NCBI RefSeq assembly: GCF_030372275.1 | Contig: NZ_JAUDDJ010000016.1 | DNA: 60,221 bases | Strand: one strand, 5' to 3' | DNA from: Lawsonibacter sp900766145 | Lineage (GTDB): Bacteria > Bacillota > Clostridia > Oscillospirales > Oscillospiraceae | In this document: positions 42,323 to 51,272 of the stretch, in pieces | How the letters are laid out: every line of letters starts with the position of its first letter | Position numbering within the stretch: the first letter of the stretch is position 1 | Program-made: the position numbers and the translations under genes | Notes under the pieces: generated by a model | What the model was told of the DNA's origin: nothing | What the model saw: the letters and a program-made list of their open reading frames with translations, nothing else | Database searches by the model: none

Positions 42323-44125
42323 ATGTCAAAACAAAAGTCCATCCCCCAGCGGGATGCCATCCCTCAGGAGTATACCTGGAACACTGCCGACCTCTACCCC
42401 ACGGATGAGGCCTGGAAGGAGGAATTCCAGACCCTGAAAACCCTCACCGCTCAGCTGGAGGGCTACGCCGGCCGCCTGAGTGAGAGCGCTCAAACCCTCT
42501 ACGACTTTGTCACCCTGGAGCAGCAGGCCGGGGAGATGCTCAGCAAGCTCATGGACTACGCTCAGCGCAAGAGCGATGAGGATACCCGGGTAGCCGCCTA
42601 CCAGGCTATGGTGGGGCAGATCTCCACCCAGTACGTGGAGCTGGTGCGTGCCACCGCCTTTGAGGTGCCTGAGCTGCTGGCCCTGCCCGAGGAACGGCTG
42701 GAGGAGTTCTATGCCCAGCTCCCCGAGCTTACCCTCTACCGCCGCTACTTCCACAACATCCAGCGCCGCCGCCCCCACACCCTGTCCCAGGCGGAGGAGC
42801 AGCTGCTGGCCGCCGCCGGAGAGCTGTCCCAGGCCCCCGACGACATTTTCTCCAAGCTCACCGACGCCGACCTTACCTTCCCCGATGCGGTGGACGTGGA
42901 AGGCCAGCCCCACCCCCTTTCCAACGGCTCCTACACCCTGCTCATGTCCAGCCCCGACCGGGCCCTGCGGAAATCCGCCTTTGAAAACCTGTATTCCGTC
43001 TACGGCGGCATGAAAAACACCCTGGCCGCCACTCTGGCCGCCCAGGTCAAGCAGCTCCAGTTCTTCTCCAAGGCGCGCCGCTATCCCAGCGCCCTGGCCG
43101 CCTCCCTGGACGGCACCCACGTGCCGGAGGAGGTCTATCACAACCTTATCTCCACCGTCCGGGCCAACCTGGACAAGATGCACCGCTACGTGCGCCTGCG
43201 GAAAAAGCTGCTGGGGGTGGACGAACTCCACATGTACGACGTGTACGCCCCCATGGTGTCCGGGGTCGAGGCAGAGATCCCCTATGAGCAGGCCAAGGAG
43301 ACCGTCTACCAGGCGGTGGCCCCTCTGGGTGAGGAGTACCAGGCCATCATCCGTGAGGCCCTGGACAACCGGTGGATCGACGTGTATGAGAACGTAGGCA
43401 AGCGCTCCGGCGGCTATATGTCGGGTGCCCTGGTCCACCCCTATATTCTCCTGAACTACCAGGACGACCTGGACAGCATGTTCACCCTGGCCCACGAGCT
43501 AGGCCACGCCGTCCACTCCTACCTGTCCAACCGCACCCAGCCCACCGTCTACCGGGACTATGTGATCTTCGTGGCCGAGGTGGCCTCCACCTGCAACGAG
43601 GCCCTGCTGATGGAGCATCTGCTCAAGCAGACCGACGACAAGCGCCGCCGGGCCTGGCTCATCAACCACTTCTTGGAGCAGTTCAAGGGTACCCTGTACC
43701 GCCAGACCATGTTTGCGGAGTTTGAACTGCGTATGGGCGAGCTGGCCGCCCAGGGTGAGACCCTCACCGCTGAGCTCCTCTTCCAGGAGTACAAGGCCCT
43801 CAACGAGGCCTACTTTGGCCCCGACATGGTCTCCGACCCCCAGATTGCCCTGGAGTGGTCCCGCATCCCCCACTTCTACTACAATTACTACGTCTTCCAG
43901 TACGCCACCGGCTACTCTGCCGCCATCGCCCTGGCCAACCGCATCCTCACCGGCGGTCCTCAGGCGGTGCAGGACTACCTCACCTTCCTGTCCGGCGGAT
44001 GCAGCCAGGACCCCATCGATCTGCTAAAGGGGGCCGGGGTGGATATGGCCTCTCCCCAGCCCATCCAGGATGCCCTGGATCAGTTCGGCCGCCTGTTGGA
44101 CGAGATGGAAGAACTTCTGGCATAA
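42323..44125 (+). CDS. pepF: Oligoendopeptidase F
   Basis: A 600-residue cytosolic M3 metallopeptidase that trims oligopeptides. The zinc motif HELGH is at residues 391-395, with the third ligand expected in the following EVAST segment. The N-terminal helical M3_N domain (~100-190) and the catalytic domain (~200-590) are of normal length. AGGAGG precedes the ATG. It is a single gene with its own terminator. Confidence 0.95.
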   Translation: MSKQKSIPQRDAIPQEYTWNTADLYPTDEAWKEEFQTLKTLTAQLEGYAGRLSESAQTLYDFVTLEQQAGEMLSKLMDYAQRKSDEDTRVAAYQAMVGQISTQYVELVRATAFEVPELLALPEERLEEFYAQLPELTLYRRYFHNIQRRRPHTLSQAEEQLLAAAGELSQAPDDIFSKLTDADLTFPDAVDVEGQPHPLSNGSYTLLMSSPDRALRKSAFENLYSVYGGMKNTLAATLAAQVKQLQFFSKARRYPSALAASLDGTHVPEEVYHNLISTVRANLDKMHRYVRLRKKLLGVDELHMYDVYAPMVSGVEAEIPYEQAKETVYQAVAPLGEEYQAIIREALDNRWIDVYENVGKRSGGYMSGALVHPYILLNYQDDLDSMFTLAHELGHAVHSYLSNRTQPTVYRDYVIFVAEVASTCNEALLMEHLLKQTDDKRRRAWLINHFLEQFKGTLYRQTMFAEFELRMGELAAQGETLTAELLFQEYKALNEAYFGPDMVSDPQIALEWSRIPHFYYNYYVFQYATGYSAAIALANRILTGGPQAVQDYLTFLSGGCSQDPIDLLKGAGVDMASPQPIQDALDQFGRLLDEMEELLA

Positions 44126-44127
44126 CC

Positions 44128-44165
44128 AAAGAGCCGTTGGAACCAAGGTTCCAACGGCTCTTTTT
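44128..44165. terminator. Bidirectional terminator pepF/recO
   Basis: AAAGAGCCGTTGGAACC pairs with GGTTCCAACGGCTCTTT with a very short loop, then T residues. The recO stop lies within the right end. Confidence 0.9.
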
Positions 44166-44913
44166 AACTTAACCGCAGTGATTTATAAAAGTCCAGGGTA
44201 TGAAAGCCCCGCTCCAGCTGGGTGAGCAGGTAGGCCTCGGCCACGTCGGCAAAGGCAGATAAGCTCTTCTCCTCCAACTGGAAAGAAAACAGCCGCTTGG
44301 GGTCTCCGTAGGCCACATGGCGCATGGCGGCCAGCGCCCCCTGGTCCAGGGGCATGGACACCCCGTCCCCCACCTCGCTGCGGCAGCGGGCGCAGTGGAG
44401 TACCCCCTCCCGCAGGTGGAACCGGGGCTCCTCCGGCTGGCAGCCACACACGGCGCAGGCGTCCAGCACCGGCTCATACCCCGCCAGACACATGGCCCGC
44501 AGCTCAAAGCCCCCTTTGATCAGAGCCAGGGGGCGGTCCAGCCGGTCCAGGGCGTGGAGGCTGTTGAGAATCAGGGAGAGCAGCTCCGGACTGGGCAGTC
44601 CCTCCAGGGCCAGGGTCTGGGTCACTTCCCCGAAGTAGCACCCCAGGGCAAACTTGTCCAGATCCTCCCGCATGCCCCGGAACTCCCGCTCCACCTCCGC
44701 CTCCTTCACGCTCCAGCGGCCCTGGTACTCGTAGAGGATAAAGTCGGACCACACCAGCAGCTGGCTGCCCGCAGCCAGAGGGCTCCCCTTGCGACGGCAC
44801 CCCCGGGCGGAGGCGGTCAGCTTCCCCTGCTCCTGGGTGAGCAGGGTGAGGATCTTGTCCGACTCCTTGTAGGCGGTCTCCCGCAGGACCAGTGCCTTGG
44901 TGTGCAGATGCAT
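44164..44913 (-). CDS. recO: DNA repair protein RecO
   Basis: A 249-residue recombination mediator. An N-terminal OB fold (TKALVLRETAYKESDKILTLLT) is followed by a helical domain and a zinc-finger region with four cysteines (CAVCGCQ...CARC). RecO with RecR loads RecA in gap repair. AGGAG is eight bases before the ATG. Confidence 0.93.
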   Translation of the reverse strand: MHLHTKALVLRETAYKESDKILTLLTQEQGKLTASARGCRRKGSPLAAGSQLLVWSDFILYEYQGRWSVKEAEVEREFRGMREDLDKFALGCYFGEVTQTLALEGLPSPELLSLILNSLHALDRLDRPLALIKGGFELRAMCLAGYEPVLDACAVCGCQPEEPRFHLREGVLHCARCRSEVGDGVSMPLDQGALAAMRHVAYGDPKRLFSFQLEEKSLSAFADVAEAYLLTQLERGFHTLDFYKSLRLS

Positions 44914-44938
44914 GGTAAACGCTCCTTTTATGTACGAT

Positions 44939-44964
44939 GGGCCCGCTCCAAGTGGAGCGGGCCC
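44939..44964. other. GC-rich hairpin between yqzL and recO
   Basis: A perfect 11-bp stem GGGCCCGCTCC/GGAGCGGGCCC around a four-base loop, with no T run on the minus strand. It lies just upstream of the recO RBS, so it may affect mRNA stability or translation rather than termination. Confidence 0.5.
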
Positions 44965-44969
44965 CAGTC

Positions 44970-45119
44970 TCACTGCCACGGTGGGGGCAGCGAAGAAATG
45001 GTCTCCCCTTTGCGGGGCGTCATGGGAGGGTCGAAACGGCCCTGCGGCTTCTCCCGCCGGGCAGCCAGGTAGGCCTGAGGCAGCCCGGTGGCAAAAAACA
45101 GTTCCCACATTCCATCCAT
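44970..45119 (-). CDS. YqzL-like small protein
   Basis: A 49-residue protein, MDGMWELFFATGLPQAYLAARREK followed by a proline-rich tail ending PPPWQ. The W-x-LF-x-x-TG-x-x-x-AYL pattern and its place between era and recO match the YqzL family of Firmicutes, whose function is unknown. GGAGGG lies before the ATG. Confidence 0.75.
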   Translation of the reverse strand: MDGMWELFFATGLPQAYLAARREKPQGRFDPPMTPRKGETISSLPPPWQ

Positions 45120-45206
45120 GTCCGTCCCTCCGTTTCTGTTTCTGGCCTTAGTATGGCGGAAGGAGTCGAAATTTATAGATGGAAGGTTTTGTTTTTCATT
45201 TTTCCT

Positions 45207-45239
45207 GAAATTCCCGCCCCGCAGGGGGCGGGAATTTTT
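45207..45239. terminator. Hairpin after era
   Basis: AAATTCCCGCCCC pairs with GGGGCGGGAATTT around a short GCAG-rich loop; moderate T run on the minus strand. It separates era from yqzL. Confidence 0.65.
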
Positions 45240-45256
45240 CAAAAATCAAACCTTGT

Positions 45257-46156
45257 TTATTCGTCCCGATATCCGAAATTGTGAATCAGATTGATGTTGT
45301 CTCTCCAATTTTCTTTTACCTTGACCCAGGTCTGGAGATACACCTTGGTACCCATAAACCGCTCCATGTCCTGCCGGGCCATGGAAGACACCTTTTTCAG
45401 CATGGAGCCGCCCTTGCCAATGATGATGCCCTTGTGGCTGTTCTTCTCGCAGTAGATGGTGGCGTCCACCTCGATGACCTCGTCATCCCGCTCGGAGAAC
45501 TTGGTGATCTCCACGGCGGTGCCGTGGGGAATCTCCTTGTCGAGGCACAGGAGCAGCTTCTCCCGCAAAATTTCCGCCATCATCTGCCGCTCGGGCTGGT
45601 CGGACACCATGCCCTCGGGGAAGAGCTGGGGGCCCTGGGGCAGGAAGCCCTCCAGCACGTTCAGCAGCTCGTCCACTCCCTCGCCGTTCTTGGCAGAGAT
45701 AGGCACCACGGCGGTAAAGTCGTGGGCCTGGGTGTAGAGCTGGATGACCTCCAGCAGCTTCTCCTTGTGCTCCAGGGTGTCCACCTTGTTGATGACCAGC
45801 ACGGAAGGACAGCCCAGGGTCTTGATACGGTCGATGAGCTGCTGCTCGGGCGCGCCGATGTTGGGGATAGGCTCCACTAGCAGCATCACCCCGTCCACGT
45901 CGGCTACGCTCTCCTTGACCACATTTACCATGTAGTCACCCAGGCGGGTGCGGGCCTTGTGCAGGCCCGGGGTGTCCACAAAGACAAACTGGCTCTCCCC
46001 CCGGTTCAGGATAGCGGTGATGCGGTTGCGGGTGGTCTGGGGCTTGTTGGTGACGATGGCCACCTTCTCCCCCACCAGGGCGTTGGTCAGGGTAGACTTG
46101 CCCACGTTGGGCCGCCCGCACAGGGTGATGATGCCGGATTTCTTAATCGTTGACAT
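45257..46156 (-). CDS. era: GTPase Era
   Basis: A 299-residue ribosome-assembly GTPase. G motifs are CGRPNVGKST, DTPGLH and NKVD, followed by a C-terminal KH domain (IIIGKGGSMLKKVSSMARQDME) that binds the 16S rRNA 3' end. Length is normal for the family. Confidence 0.96.
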   Translation of the reverse strand: MSTIKKSGIITLCGRPNVGKSTLTNALVGEKVAIVTNKPQTTRNRITAILNRGESQFVFVDTPGLHKARTRLGDYMVNVVKESVADVDGVMLLVEPIPNIGAPEQQLIDRIKTLGCPSVLVINKVDTLEHKEKLLEVIQLYTQAHDFTAVVPISAKNGEGVDELLNVLEGFLPQGPQLFPEGMVSDQPERQMMAEILREKLLLCLDKEIPHGTAVEITKFSERDDEVIEVDATIYCEKNSHKGIIIGKGGSMLKKVSSMARQDMERFMGTKVYLQTWVKVKENWRDNINLIHNFGYRDE

Positions 46157-46199
46157 AATGTTCCTCGCTTTCTATTGGGTACGAGCAATTTCCCGTAAA

Positions 46200-46361
46200 T
46201 TATTTGACGACTTTCTTCCAGATCAAAAGGAATAGGGCCAGAGCCCCGGCAATGGCTGCCGCTATGGCGGAAAATTCCCCCAGGGTCAGCGTCCACGGCT
46301 GTTCCTCCTCCAGGATCTCGCCCTCCTCAATGGGGACCAGCCTGATCTTCATGGCGCTCAT
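46200..46361 (-). CDS. Small single-pass membrane protein between ybeY and era
   Basis: A 53-residue protein starting MSAMKIRLVP. Residues ~1-25 are acidic (EEGEILEEEQ), then ~29-47 form one hydrophobic helix (FSAIAAAIAGALALFLLIW) ending with the positive KKVVK. GGGAGG is five bases before the ATG. It occupies the place where dgkA or cdd often lies in other Firmicutes. I do not recognise the family; the arrangement suggests a cytosol-facing Lys-rich end. Confidence 0.7.
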   Translation of the reverse strand: MSAMKIRLVPIEEGEILEEEQPWTLTLGEFSAIAAAIAGALALFLLIWKKVVK

Positions 46362-46376
46362 GGTATCCTCCCTTTC

Positions 46377-46871
46377 TCAGCCATCATTCTCCCGGACGAT
46401 GCCCAGCGTGCCCAGGATGTCTTCCTCCCGCTGGCGCATCTGTTTCTTCATGGGACCCTCGTCCATGTGGTCATAGCCCAGCAGGTGGAGCACCGAGTGG
46501 ACGGCCAGATAACTCAGCTCCCGCTGCACGCTGTGGCCATACTCCTCCGCCTGGGCCTGGGCCCGCTCCAGGGAGATACACATATCCCCCAGGGGCACCA
46601 GCCCGGTGTCCGGGTCCTCGTCCTCCTTCCCGGGCTTGTCCCCGGGCTGGAGGTCGAACATAGGGAAGGAGAGCACGTCGGTGGGACGGTCTACCTCACG
46701 CATGTCCAGATTGACCTGGTGAATCCCCTCATTGTCGGTGAGCAGAACGTTGATCTCACAGGGCAGTTCCACCCCCTCCGCTTCCAGGGCAGCGTTGATG
46801 ACCCGCTCCAGCAGCTGGGGTACATCGTCGGGGCAGTCCACCTCGGTCTCCAGGATGATCTGATGCTCCAT
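46377..46871 (-). CDS. ybeY: Endoribonuclease YbeY
   Basis: A 164-residue rRNA maturation enzyme. The zinc site HSVLHLLGYDH is complete, as is the conserved TDVLSFPM segment. It acts in 16S 3' processing and 70S quality control. The start is downstream of the phoH stop with AGGAGG at the junction. Confidence 0.95.
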   Translation of the reverse strand: MEHQIILETEVDCPDDVPQLLERVINAALEAEGVELPCEINVLLTDNEGIHQVNLDMREVDRPTDVLSFPMFDLQPGDKPGKEDEDPDTGLVPLGDMCISLERAQAQAEEYGHSVQRELSYLAVHSVLHLLGYDHMDEGPMKKQMRQREEDILGTLGIVRENDG

Positions 46872-46884
46872 ATGCTCCCCTCCT

Positions 46885-47862
46885 TTATCGTCTGTCTTTC
46901 TTGTTCTTTCGCTCTTCGTCAATTTCATAGGCCTTGATGATCCGCTGCACGATCACATGGCGGACCACGTCGCTCTCACTGAGGCGGCAGATGGCAATGT
47001 CCTCCACGCCTTTGAGTACCCGCATGGCCTCCCGCAGGCCGGACACCTTGTCCCCGGGCAAGTCGATCTGGGTGATGTCGCCGGTGATGACGATCTTGGA
47101 GCCGAAGCCCAGACGGGTCAGGAACATCTTCATCTGCTCCCGGGAGGTGTTCTGGGCCTCGTCCAGGATGATGAAGCTGTCGTCCAGGGTGCGGCCGCGC
47201 ATGTAGGCCAGGGGGGCCACTTCGATGTTGCCCCGCTCCAGATACTTCTGGTAAGTCTCCGGGCCCAGCATGTCAAAGAGGGCGTCGTACAGGGGGCGCA
47301 GGTAGGGGTCTACCTTACTCTGCAAGTCGCCGGGCAAAAAGCCCAGCCGCTCTCCCGCCTCCACGGCGGGACGGGTGAGGATGATGCGGTTAATTTCCTT
47401 GGCCCGGAAGGCGGCCACCGCCGCCGCCACCGCCAGATAGGTCTTACCGGTACCGGCAGGGCCGATACCCAAGGTGACGGTGTTCTTCTGGATGGCCTCC
47501 ACGTACTTCTTCTGGCCCAGGGTCTTGGCCTTGATGGGCTTACCCTTAGCCGTGATGCACAGCACGCCTGCGGACAGCTGCTGCACCTCCTGTTCCCGGC
47601 CCTCCCGAACCAGCTGGAGGACATAGCGCACGTTCTGCTCGCCAATGGCCTCCCCCCGGGCAGCCAGGCCCATCAGGTTCTCAATGGCGTGCACGGCAAA
47701 TAGAACCTGCTCCGGGTCCTCCCCGGACACCTTCAGCTGGGAATCCCGGCTGATCACCGAGACCCCCAGCTCATGTTCGATCAAACGGATATTCTCGTCA
47801 AAGGAGCCAAAGAGGTTGATAGTATCCTCCAAACGCTCCAGGCTGATGGTCTGTTCTGTCAT
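46885..47862 (-). CDS. phoH: PhoH-like ATPase
   Basis: A 325-residue protein with a short N-terminal KH-like part and the PhoH helicase-like ATPase: GPAGTGKTYLAVAAAV, LTRPAVEAGERLGFLPGD, and FIILDEAQNT. It belongs to the RNA metabolism cluster with ybeY and era. The exact substrate of PhoH is not known. Confidence 0.93.
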   Translation of the reverse strand: MTEQTISLERLEDTINLFGSFDENIRLIEHELGVSVISRDSQLKVSGEDPEQVLFAVHAIENLMGLAARGEAIGEQNVRYVLQLVREGREQEVQQLSAGVLCITAKGKPIKAKTLGQKKYVEAIQKNTVTLGIGPAGTGKTYLAVAAAVAAFRAKEINRIILTRPAVEAGERLGFLPGDLQSKVDPYLRPLYDALFDMLGPETYQKYLERGNIEVAPLAYMRGRTLDDSFIILDEAQNTSREQMKMFLTRLGFGSKIVITGDITQIDLPGDKVSGLREAMRVLKGVEDIAICRLSESDVVRHVIVQRIIKAYEIDEERKNKKDRR

Positions 47863-47870
47863 TGGTATGA

Positions 47871-49109
47871 TTACTCCTGTTCGGCAGAGGAGTCCTCCTC
47901 TGGAATTTCCCGTGTGCTGGGCGTCTCCTGGCCAATCTCCTCTTGGCACTCCGCGCTCAGCGTGACCTCCAGCATCCCGTCCGATACCCGGGCGGTAAAA
48001 TTCTGGGACAGCACCTGTCCATCCGGGCCGATGAGATCCTGGAGCCGGCGTTCCAGTCCCTCCTCCACCAGAGCCTGGGCGGCTTCCACATCCACGTCCA
48101 CGCTCTTTGTCTCATAGGCACGGCAGCGCTGAGCCGTAAGCATCATGGGCAGGCGCTGGCCGCCGGGGAGGTCTCCCTGGTACACCGTGGTTATTTTATC
48201 ATAAGACTCCCATGGAATGCTACTGTTTCGGAAAAAATCCAGGGAAAATCCAAATAAGCTCACCGACCACAGGGTGCGGTCCTCCCCAGTGTACTCCTTC
48301 ACCTGGGCCTGGAGCGGAATGACCCCTCGCAGCGTGCGCCAGGTGCGGGCCCACACCCGGCCCCGGGCGTGGGTCTGGTAGTAGCGGGTGGGGAGGTCGC
48401 TGTACTGGGGCGGCGGCATGCTGATGAGGCCCGAGATGACAACCTCTCCCTTGGCCACCGTGTCCCCCTCCGCCACCAGCGCCTCACCGGCCAGTGGCTC
48501 TACCTGGAGGATGATCCCGTCGGCCTGGGACACCACATCGTAGTACCCCTCCTCCCGATCCAGCTCCGGTGCCTTCACCGCCTCCCGCACCACCACCTCC
48601 AGCTTGGTGCCGTAGAGATTGATGGACATCCAGGACAGGTCGGGCAGCTCCAGCAGGGCCCGCTGGGCAATGGCCTTGCGGTCCAGGCTGGGACCGTACA
48701 CCCCCGGGCGCACCCCCTGCTGCCTGAGCTGGGAGAGAATGCTGGCAGTGGACACCTGCTCGTTGCCGGTCACCTGGATGGTGAGAATAAACTGGGAGAG
48801 AAAACACACCGCCGCCACGCTCAGGGCCAGGCCCACCAGGAAGGCATAGCGCTTGCGAAAGCGCCGCAGAAAGGCGGGCAATCCCCGGCTCCCCTCGATC
48901 TCGACCTCACATCCCACCCGCTGGGCCAGTTCCTCCAGCCGCCGCAGCTTCTGCCGCAGGGTAATGAGCCGCAGCACGTGCTCGTCCACCCACTCCAGCC
49001 CCCAGCAGGGCACCTGCTCCTGGGCGCAGAGATTGAGCAGCCGCTCCGGGAAGGGCCCCCGGGCGGTGAGCGTTACCGTTCCCCGCAGGAGATTTTCCAC
49101 CTGCCTCAT
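47871..49109 (-). CDS. yqfD: Sporulation protein YqfD
   Basis: A 412-residue membrane protein with one helix near ~90-112 (YAFLVGLALSVAAVCFLSQFIL), a POTRA/FtsQ-like region just after it, and a long extracytoplasmic domain. It has the family mark SWMSINLYGTKLEVVVREA. YqfD is needed for efficient sporulation in Bacillus and is encoded next to yqfC, as here. Confidence 0.9.
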   Translation of the reverse strand: MRQVENLLRGTVTLTARGPFPERLLNLCAQEQVPCWGLEWVDEHVLRLITLRQKLRRLEELAQRVGCEVEIEGSRGLPAFLRRFRKRYAFLVGLALSVAAVCFLSQFILTIQVTGNEQVSTASILSQLRQQGVRPGVYGPSLDRKAIAQRALLELPDLSWMSINLYGTKLEVVVREAVKAPELDREEGYYDVVSQADGIILQVEPLAGEALVAEGDTVAKGEVVISGLISMPPPQYSDLPTRYYQTHARGRVWARTWRTLRGVIPLQAQVKEYTGEDRTLWSVSLFGFSLDFFRNSSIPWESYDKITTVYQGDLPGGQRLPMMLTAQRCRAYETKSVDVDVEAAQALVEEGLERRLQDLIGPDGQVLSQNFTARVSDGMLEVTLSAECQEEIGQETPSTREIPEEDSSAEQE

Positions 49110-49119
49110 TCTTCCCCTC

Positions 49120-49395
49120 CTACTCCATATGGATATCGGCGATCTGCCCGGTAATCAGCAGCTCCACCCCCGTCATGGACCGCAGCTCCAGCTCCCGCCC
49201 GGTGACCCGCACCACATAGGAGCCGGCGCTGATGTGGATTTCCTCGCTGCCATAGGCCAAAATGCCCTTGTGGTTCTCCATGCGCAGTTCCCCGGTTCCC
49301 ACCAGCTCCAGCCTGGGCACCCCCGCCACCGCGTCCGCGGGCAGGTCCAGCAGCTGTGCGGTTTTTTCCAACAGGCTTCCCTTTCTGCCCCCCAT
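49120..49395 (-). CDS. yqfC: Sporulation protein YqfC
   Basis: A 91-residue protein of the YabP/YqfC family, with LDLPADAVAGVPRLELVGTG and ISAGSYVVRVTGREL. YqfC is a small mother-cell protein that pairs with YqfD. AAGGG before the ATG is a modest RBS. Confidence 0.88.
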   Translation of the reverse strand: MGGRKGSLLEKTAQLLDLPADAVAGVPRLELVGTGELRMENHKGILAYGSEEIHISAGSYVVRVTGRELELRSMTGVELLITGQIADIHME

Positions 49396-49414
49396 ACCAT
49401 CACCCTTTCCCGCT

Positions 49415-49444
49415 ATTTCTATGCCACAGGGGACAAAAACATGC
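49415..49444 (-). promoter_or_regulatory. Possible sigma-E promoter of yqfC-yqfD
   Basis: On the minus strand GCATGTTT (49437-49444) and CATAGAAAT (49415-49423), 13 bases apart, resemble the sigma-E pattern. It overlaps the end of the preceding terminator. Confidence 0.4.
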
Positions 49445-49478
49445 GGCCGGCGGACAAGATACGTCCACCGGCCGCATG
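49439..49478 (-). terminator. Terminator of nudC
   Basis: ATGCGGCCGG-GGAC pairs with GTCC-CCGGCCGCAT across a short loop; minus-strand T run follows. Confidence 0.85.
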
Positions 49479-49493
49479 CCGTTTGTTATGTAA

Positions 49494-50330
49494 TTACACC
49501 GGGCCCTGCCGGAAGCGCTGAATCATCTCGTGGGTCAGCGACACCGCCGAGCCGCCCTCGGGCAAATTGGCCCGGTCAAACCAGGTTCCCTCCCCCAGCT
49601 CATCGGCCTGGAGGGTCACCGTCTCATCATCGGTATCCAGGTCACAGTAGAAGCCGGAGAGCAGGCTGCTGGAGAAGCTCCAGGGCTGGCTCTTGTAGAA
49701 GCGGATGTTCTTCACCGGCAAGCCCACCTCCTCCATGACCTCCCGGCGCACCGTGTCCTCCAGGGGCTCGCCAATCTCGGCAAAGCCGGCGATGAGGGCG
49801 TAATTGCGATAGGCTCCCGGGCGGGAGTATTTGGTGAGCAGCAGGCGGTCACCGTGGGTCACCGCCACGATGACGGCGGGCGAGATGGTGGGGTAGACCA
49901 GATTGCCGCAGACAGGGCAGCGCATGGCCCGCTCCACCTGGTCGGGCTCCATGGGCTTTCCGCACCGACCGCAGAAGCGGTGGCTGCTATACCACTGGTG
50001 CAGCTGGCTGGCGGTAATGCCCGCAAAAGCCAGCCACCCGGGCTGCATGGTGCGGAAGTGGGAATCCTTCACGGGCAGGGCAGCCTCCAGTACACTCTGG
50101 GGCACCTCCCGGCTCCAGTGGAAGGCTGTCTCGTCAATACGGAAGAAGTAGGTGGTCTCCAGCGTCTCACCACCGATGAGAGCCGTGACCTCCTCCCAGG
50201 TGAAGGGCTCGCCGGTGGCGGCGGAGAGCAGGGTGCTGCCCTCGTGATAGAAAAAGACCCGATCTCCAGCCTTGGGCTGGGTGGGATGATAGGCGTTATC
50301 GTAGTGGTGGGGTGCGATGTCCTGGATCAT
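49494..50330 (-). CDS. nudC: NAD(H)/NAD-capped RNA pyrophosphatase (NudC-like)
   Basis: A 278-residue Nudix hydrolase. A zinc ribbon CGRCGKPM...CPVCG (residues ~120-145) precedes the Nudix box GFAEIGEPLEDTVRREVMEEVGL-type motif (~190-212) and the NudC-specific SQPWSFSSSL. It cleaves NADH to NMNH and AMP and may remove NAD caps from RNA. Single gene with a promoter that starts inside the end of the upstream gene. Confidence 0.92.
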   Translation of the reverse strand: MIQDIAPHHYDNAYHPTQPKAGDRVFFYHEGSTLLSAATGEPFTWEEVTALIGGETLETTYFFRIDETAFHWSREVPQSVLEAALPVKDSHFRTMQPGWLAFAGITASQLHQWYSSHRFCGRCGKPMEPDQVERAMRCPVCGNLVYPTISPAVIVAVTHGDRLLLTKYSRPGAYRNYALIAGFAEIGEPLEDTVRREVMEEVGLPVKNIRFYKSQPWSFSSSLLSGFYCDLDTDDETVTLQADELGEGTWFDRANLPEGGSAVSLTHEMIQRFRQGPV

Positions 50331-50383
50331 ATGGTTCCTTCTTTCTCTGTTTTGGCCCAAATATAGCAGGTTTTCACCCTGTT

Positions 50384-50412
50384 ATTATGGCCCAGAGACT
50401 CGTGCCTGTCAA
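50384..50412 (-). promoter_or_regulatory. Promoter of nudC
   Basis: On the minus strand a perfect TTGACA (50407-50412) and CATAAT (50384-50389) with a 17-base spacer; overlaps the 3' end of the metallophosphoesterase gene. Confidence 0.65.
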
Positions 50413-51272
50413 CCATTCTCCGGGAAACTCTCCGCACTGCGCAGGGTGACCGCCACCAGCTCGGGGCCGTTCCACAGCCGTGGGAAGGGCGTACCGTTGC
50501 CCAGCCCCCGGCTGACCACAACTTGTGCCTGCCCGGCGGTATGGACCCCGGCTGTCACCTGTGGCCAAAACCCCTGGTCGGGTGCAAATACCGCTCCAAG
50601 GACCGGCAGGCGCACCTGGCCGCCGTGGGCGTGGCCAGAGAATACCAAATCCGCCCCACAGGCCCCATAGGTCTCCAGCAGGCTGGGCCGGTGAGAGAGA
50701 AGTACATGGTAAGCCCCATCCACAAACAGCTCCTTTGCCGTCTGCCCCATGGCCACCGTTGCCTTCCAACGGCTGCCCGGATAGGCATTGACATCCTTCA
50801 CACCCACCAGGTTTAGGGCTGTGCCGTGGTAGTCCAGTACCACACCTTCGTCCTCCAAAATGGTGACACCAGCCTCCTCCAGCCCCCGGCGCAGGCGGGC
50901 GTAGTCCGGGTTATCCACCTCGTGGTTGCCCCGGACAAAGTAGGTGGGGGCGTAACGGACGGCCAGAGCCGCCGTAGACAGGGCTTGTGTAAAGTCCCGG
51001 TCCTCCCGGTTCACCAAATCTCCGGTCATGACGATAAGGTTGGGCTGAAGCTGCTCCAGAGCCTGTTCCAGCTCCTTCTCCAAATTCGCGCTGTGCAGAT
51101 CTGCAATCTGGACAATTCGATATCCGTCCAGTCCCTCCATCCCCTGGGGCAAGGCGATGTCATATTGGCTGATTCCCAGCGCGCTTTGCAGCGCCCACAT
51201 ACAAGTCCCCAAGAGGGCTGCCCCGGCCACAACAGCCGTACCTAACAGTGTTTTCTTACGGATGTGCTTCAT
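50409..51272 (-). CDS. Membrane-anchored metallophosphoesterase
   Basis: A 287-residue calcineurin-like phosphoesterase. An N-terminal hydrophobic helix (~8-30) anchors or exports it. Metal motifs are complete: QIADLHSA, TGDLVNRE, GNHEV, LSHRP and GHAHGGQVRLP. YaeI/YkuE-like members act on lipid or cell-wall phosphoesters. The start overlaps the stop of the upstream lipoprotein gene (ATGA), so it is the last gene of a five-gene envelope operon. Confidence 0.88.
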   Translation of the reverse strand: MKHIRKKTLLGTAVVAGAALLGTCMWALQSALGISQYDIALPQGMEGLDGYRIVQIADLHSANLEKELEQALEQLQPNLIVMTGDLVNREDRDFTQALSTAALAVRYAPTYFVRGNHEVDNPDYARLRRGLEEAGVTILEDEGVVLDYHGTALNLVGVKDVNAYPGSRWKATVAMGQTAKELFVDGAYHVLLSHRPSLLETYGACGADLVFSGHAHGGQVRLPVLGAVFAPDQGFWPQVTAGVHTAGQAQVVVSRGLGNGTPFPRLWNGPELVAVTLRSAESFPENG

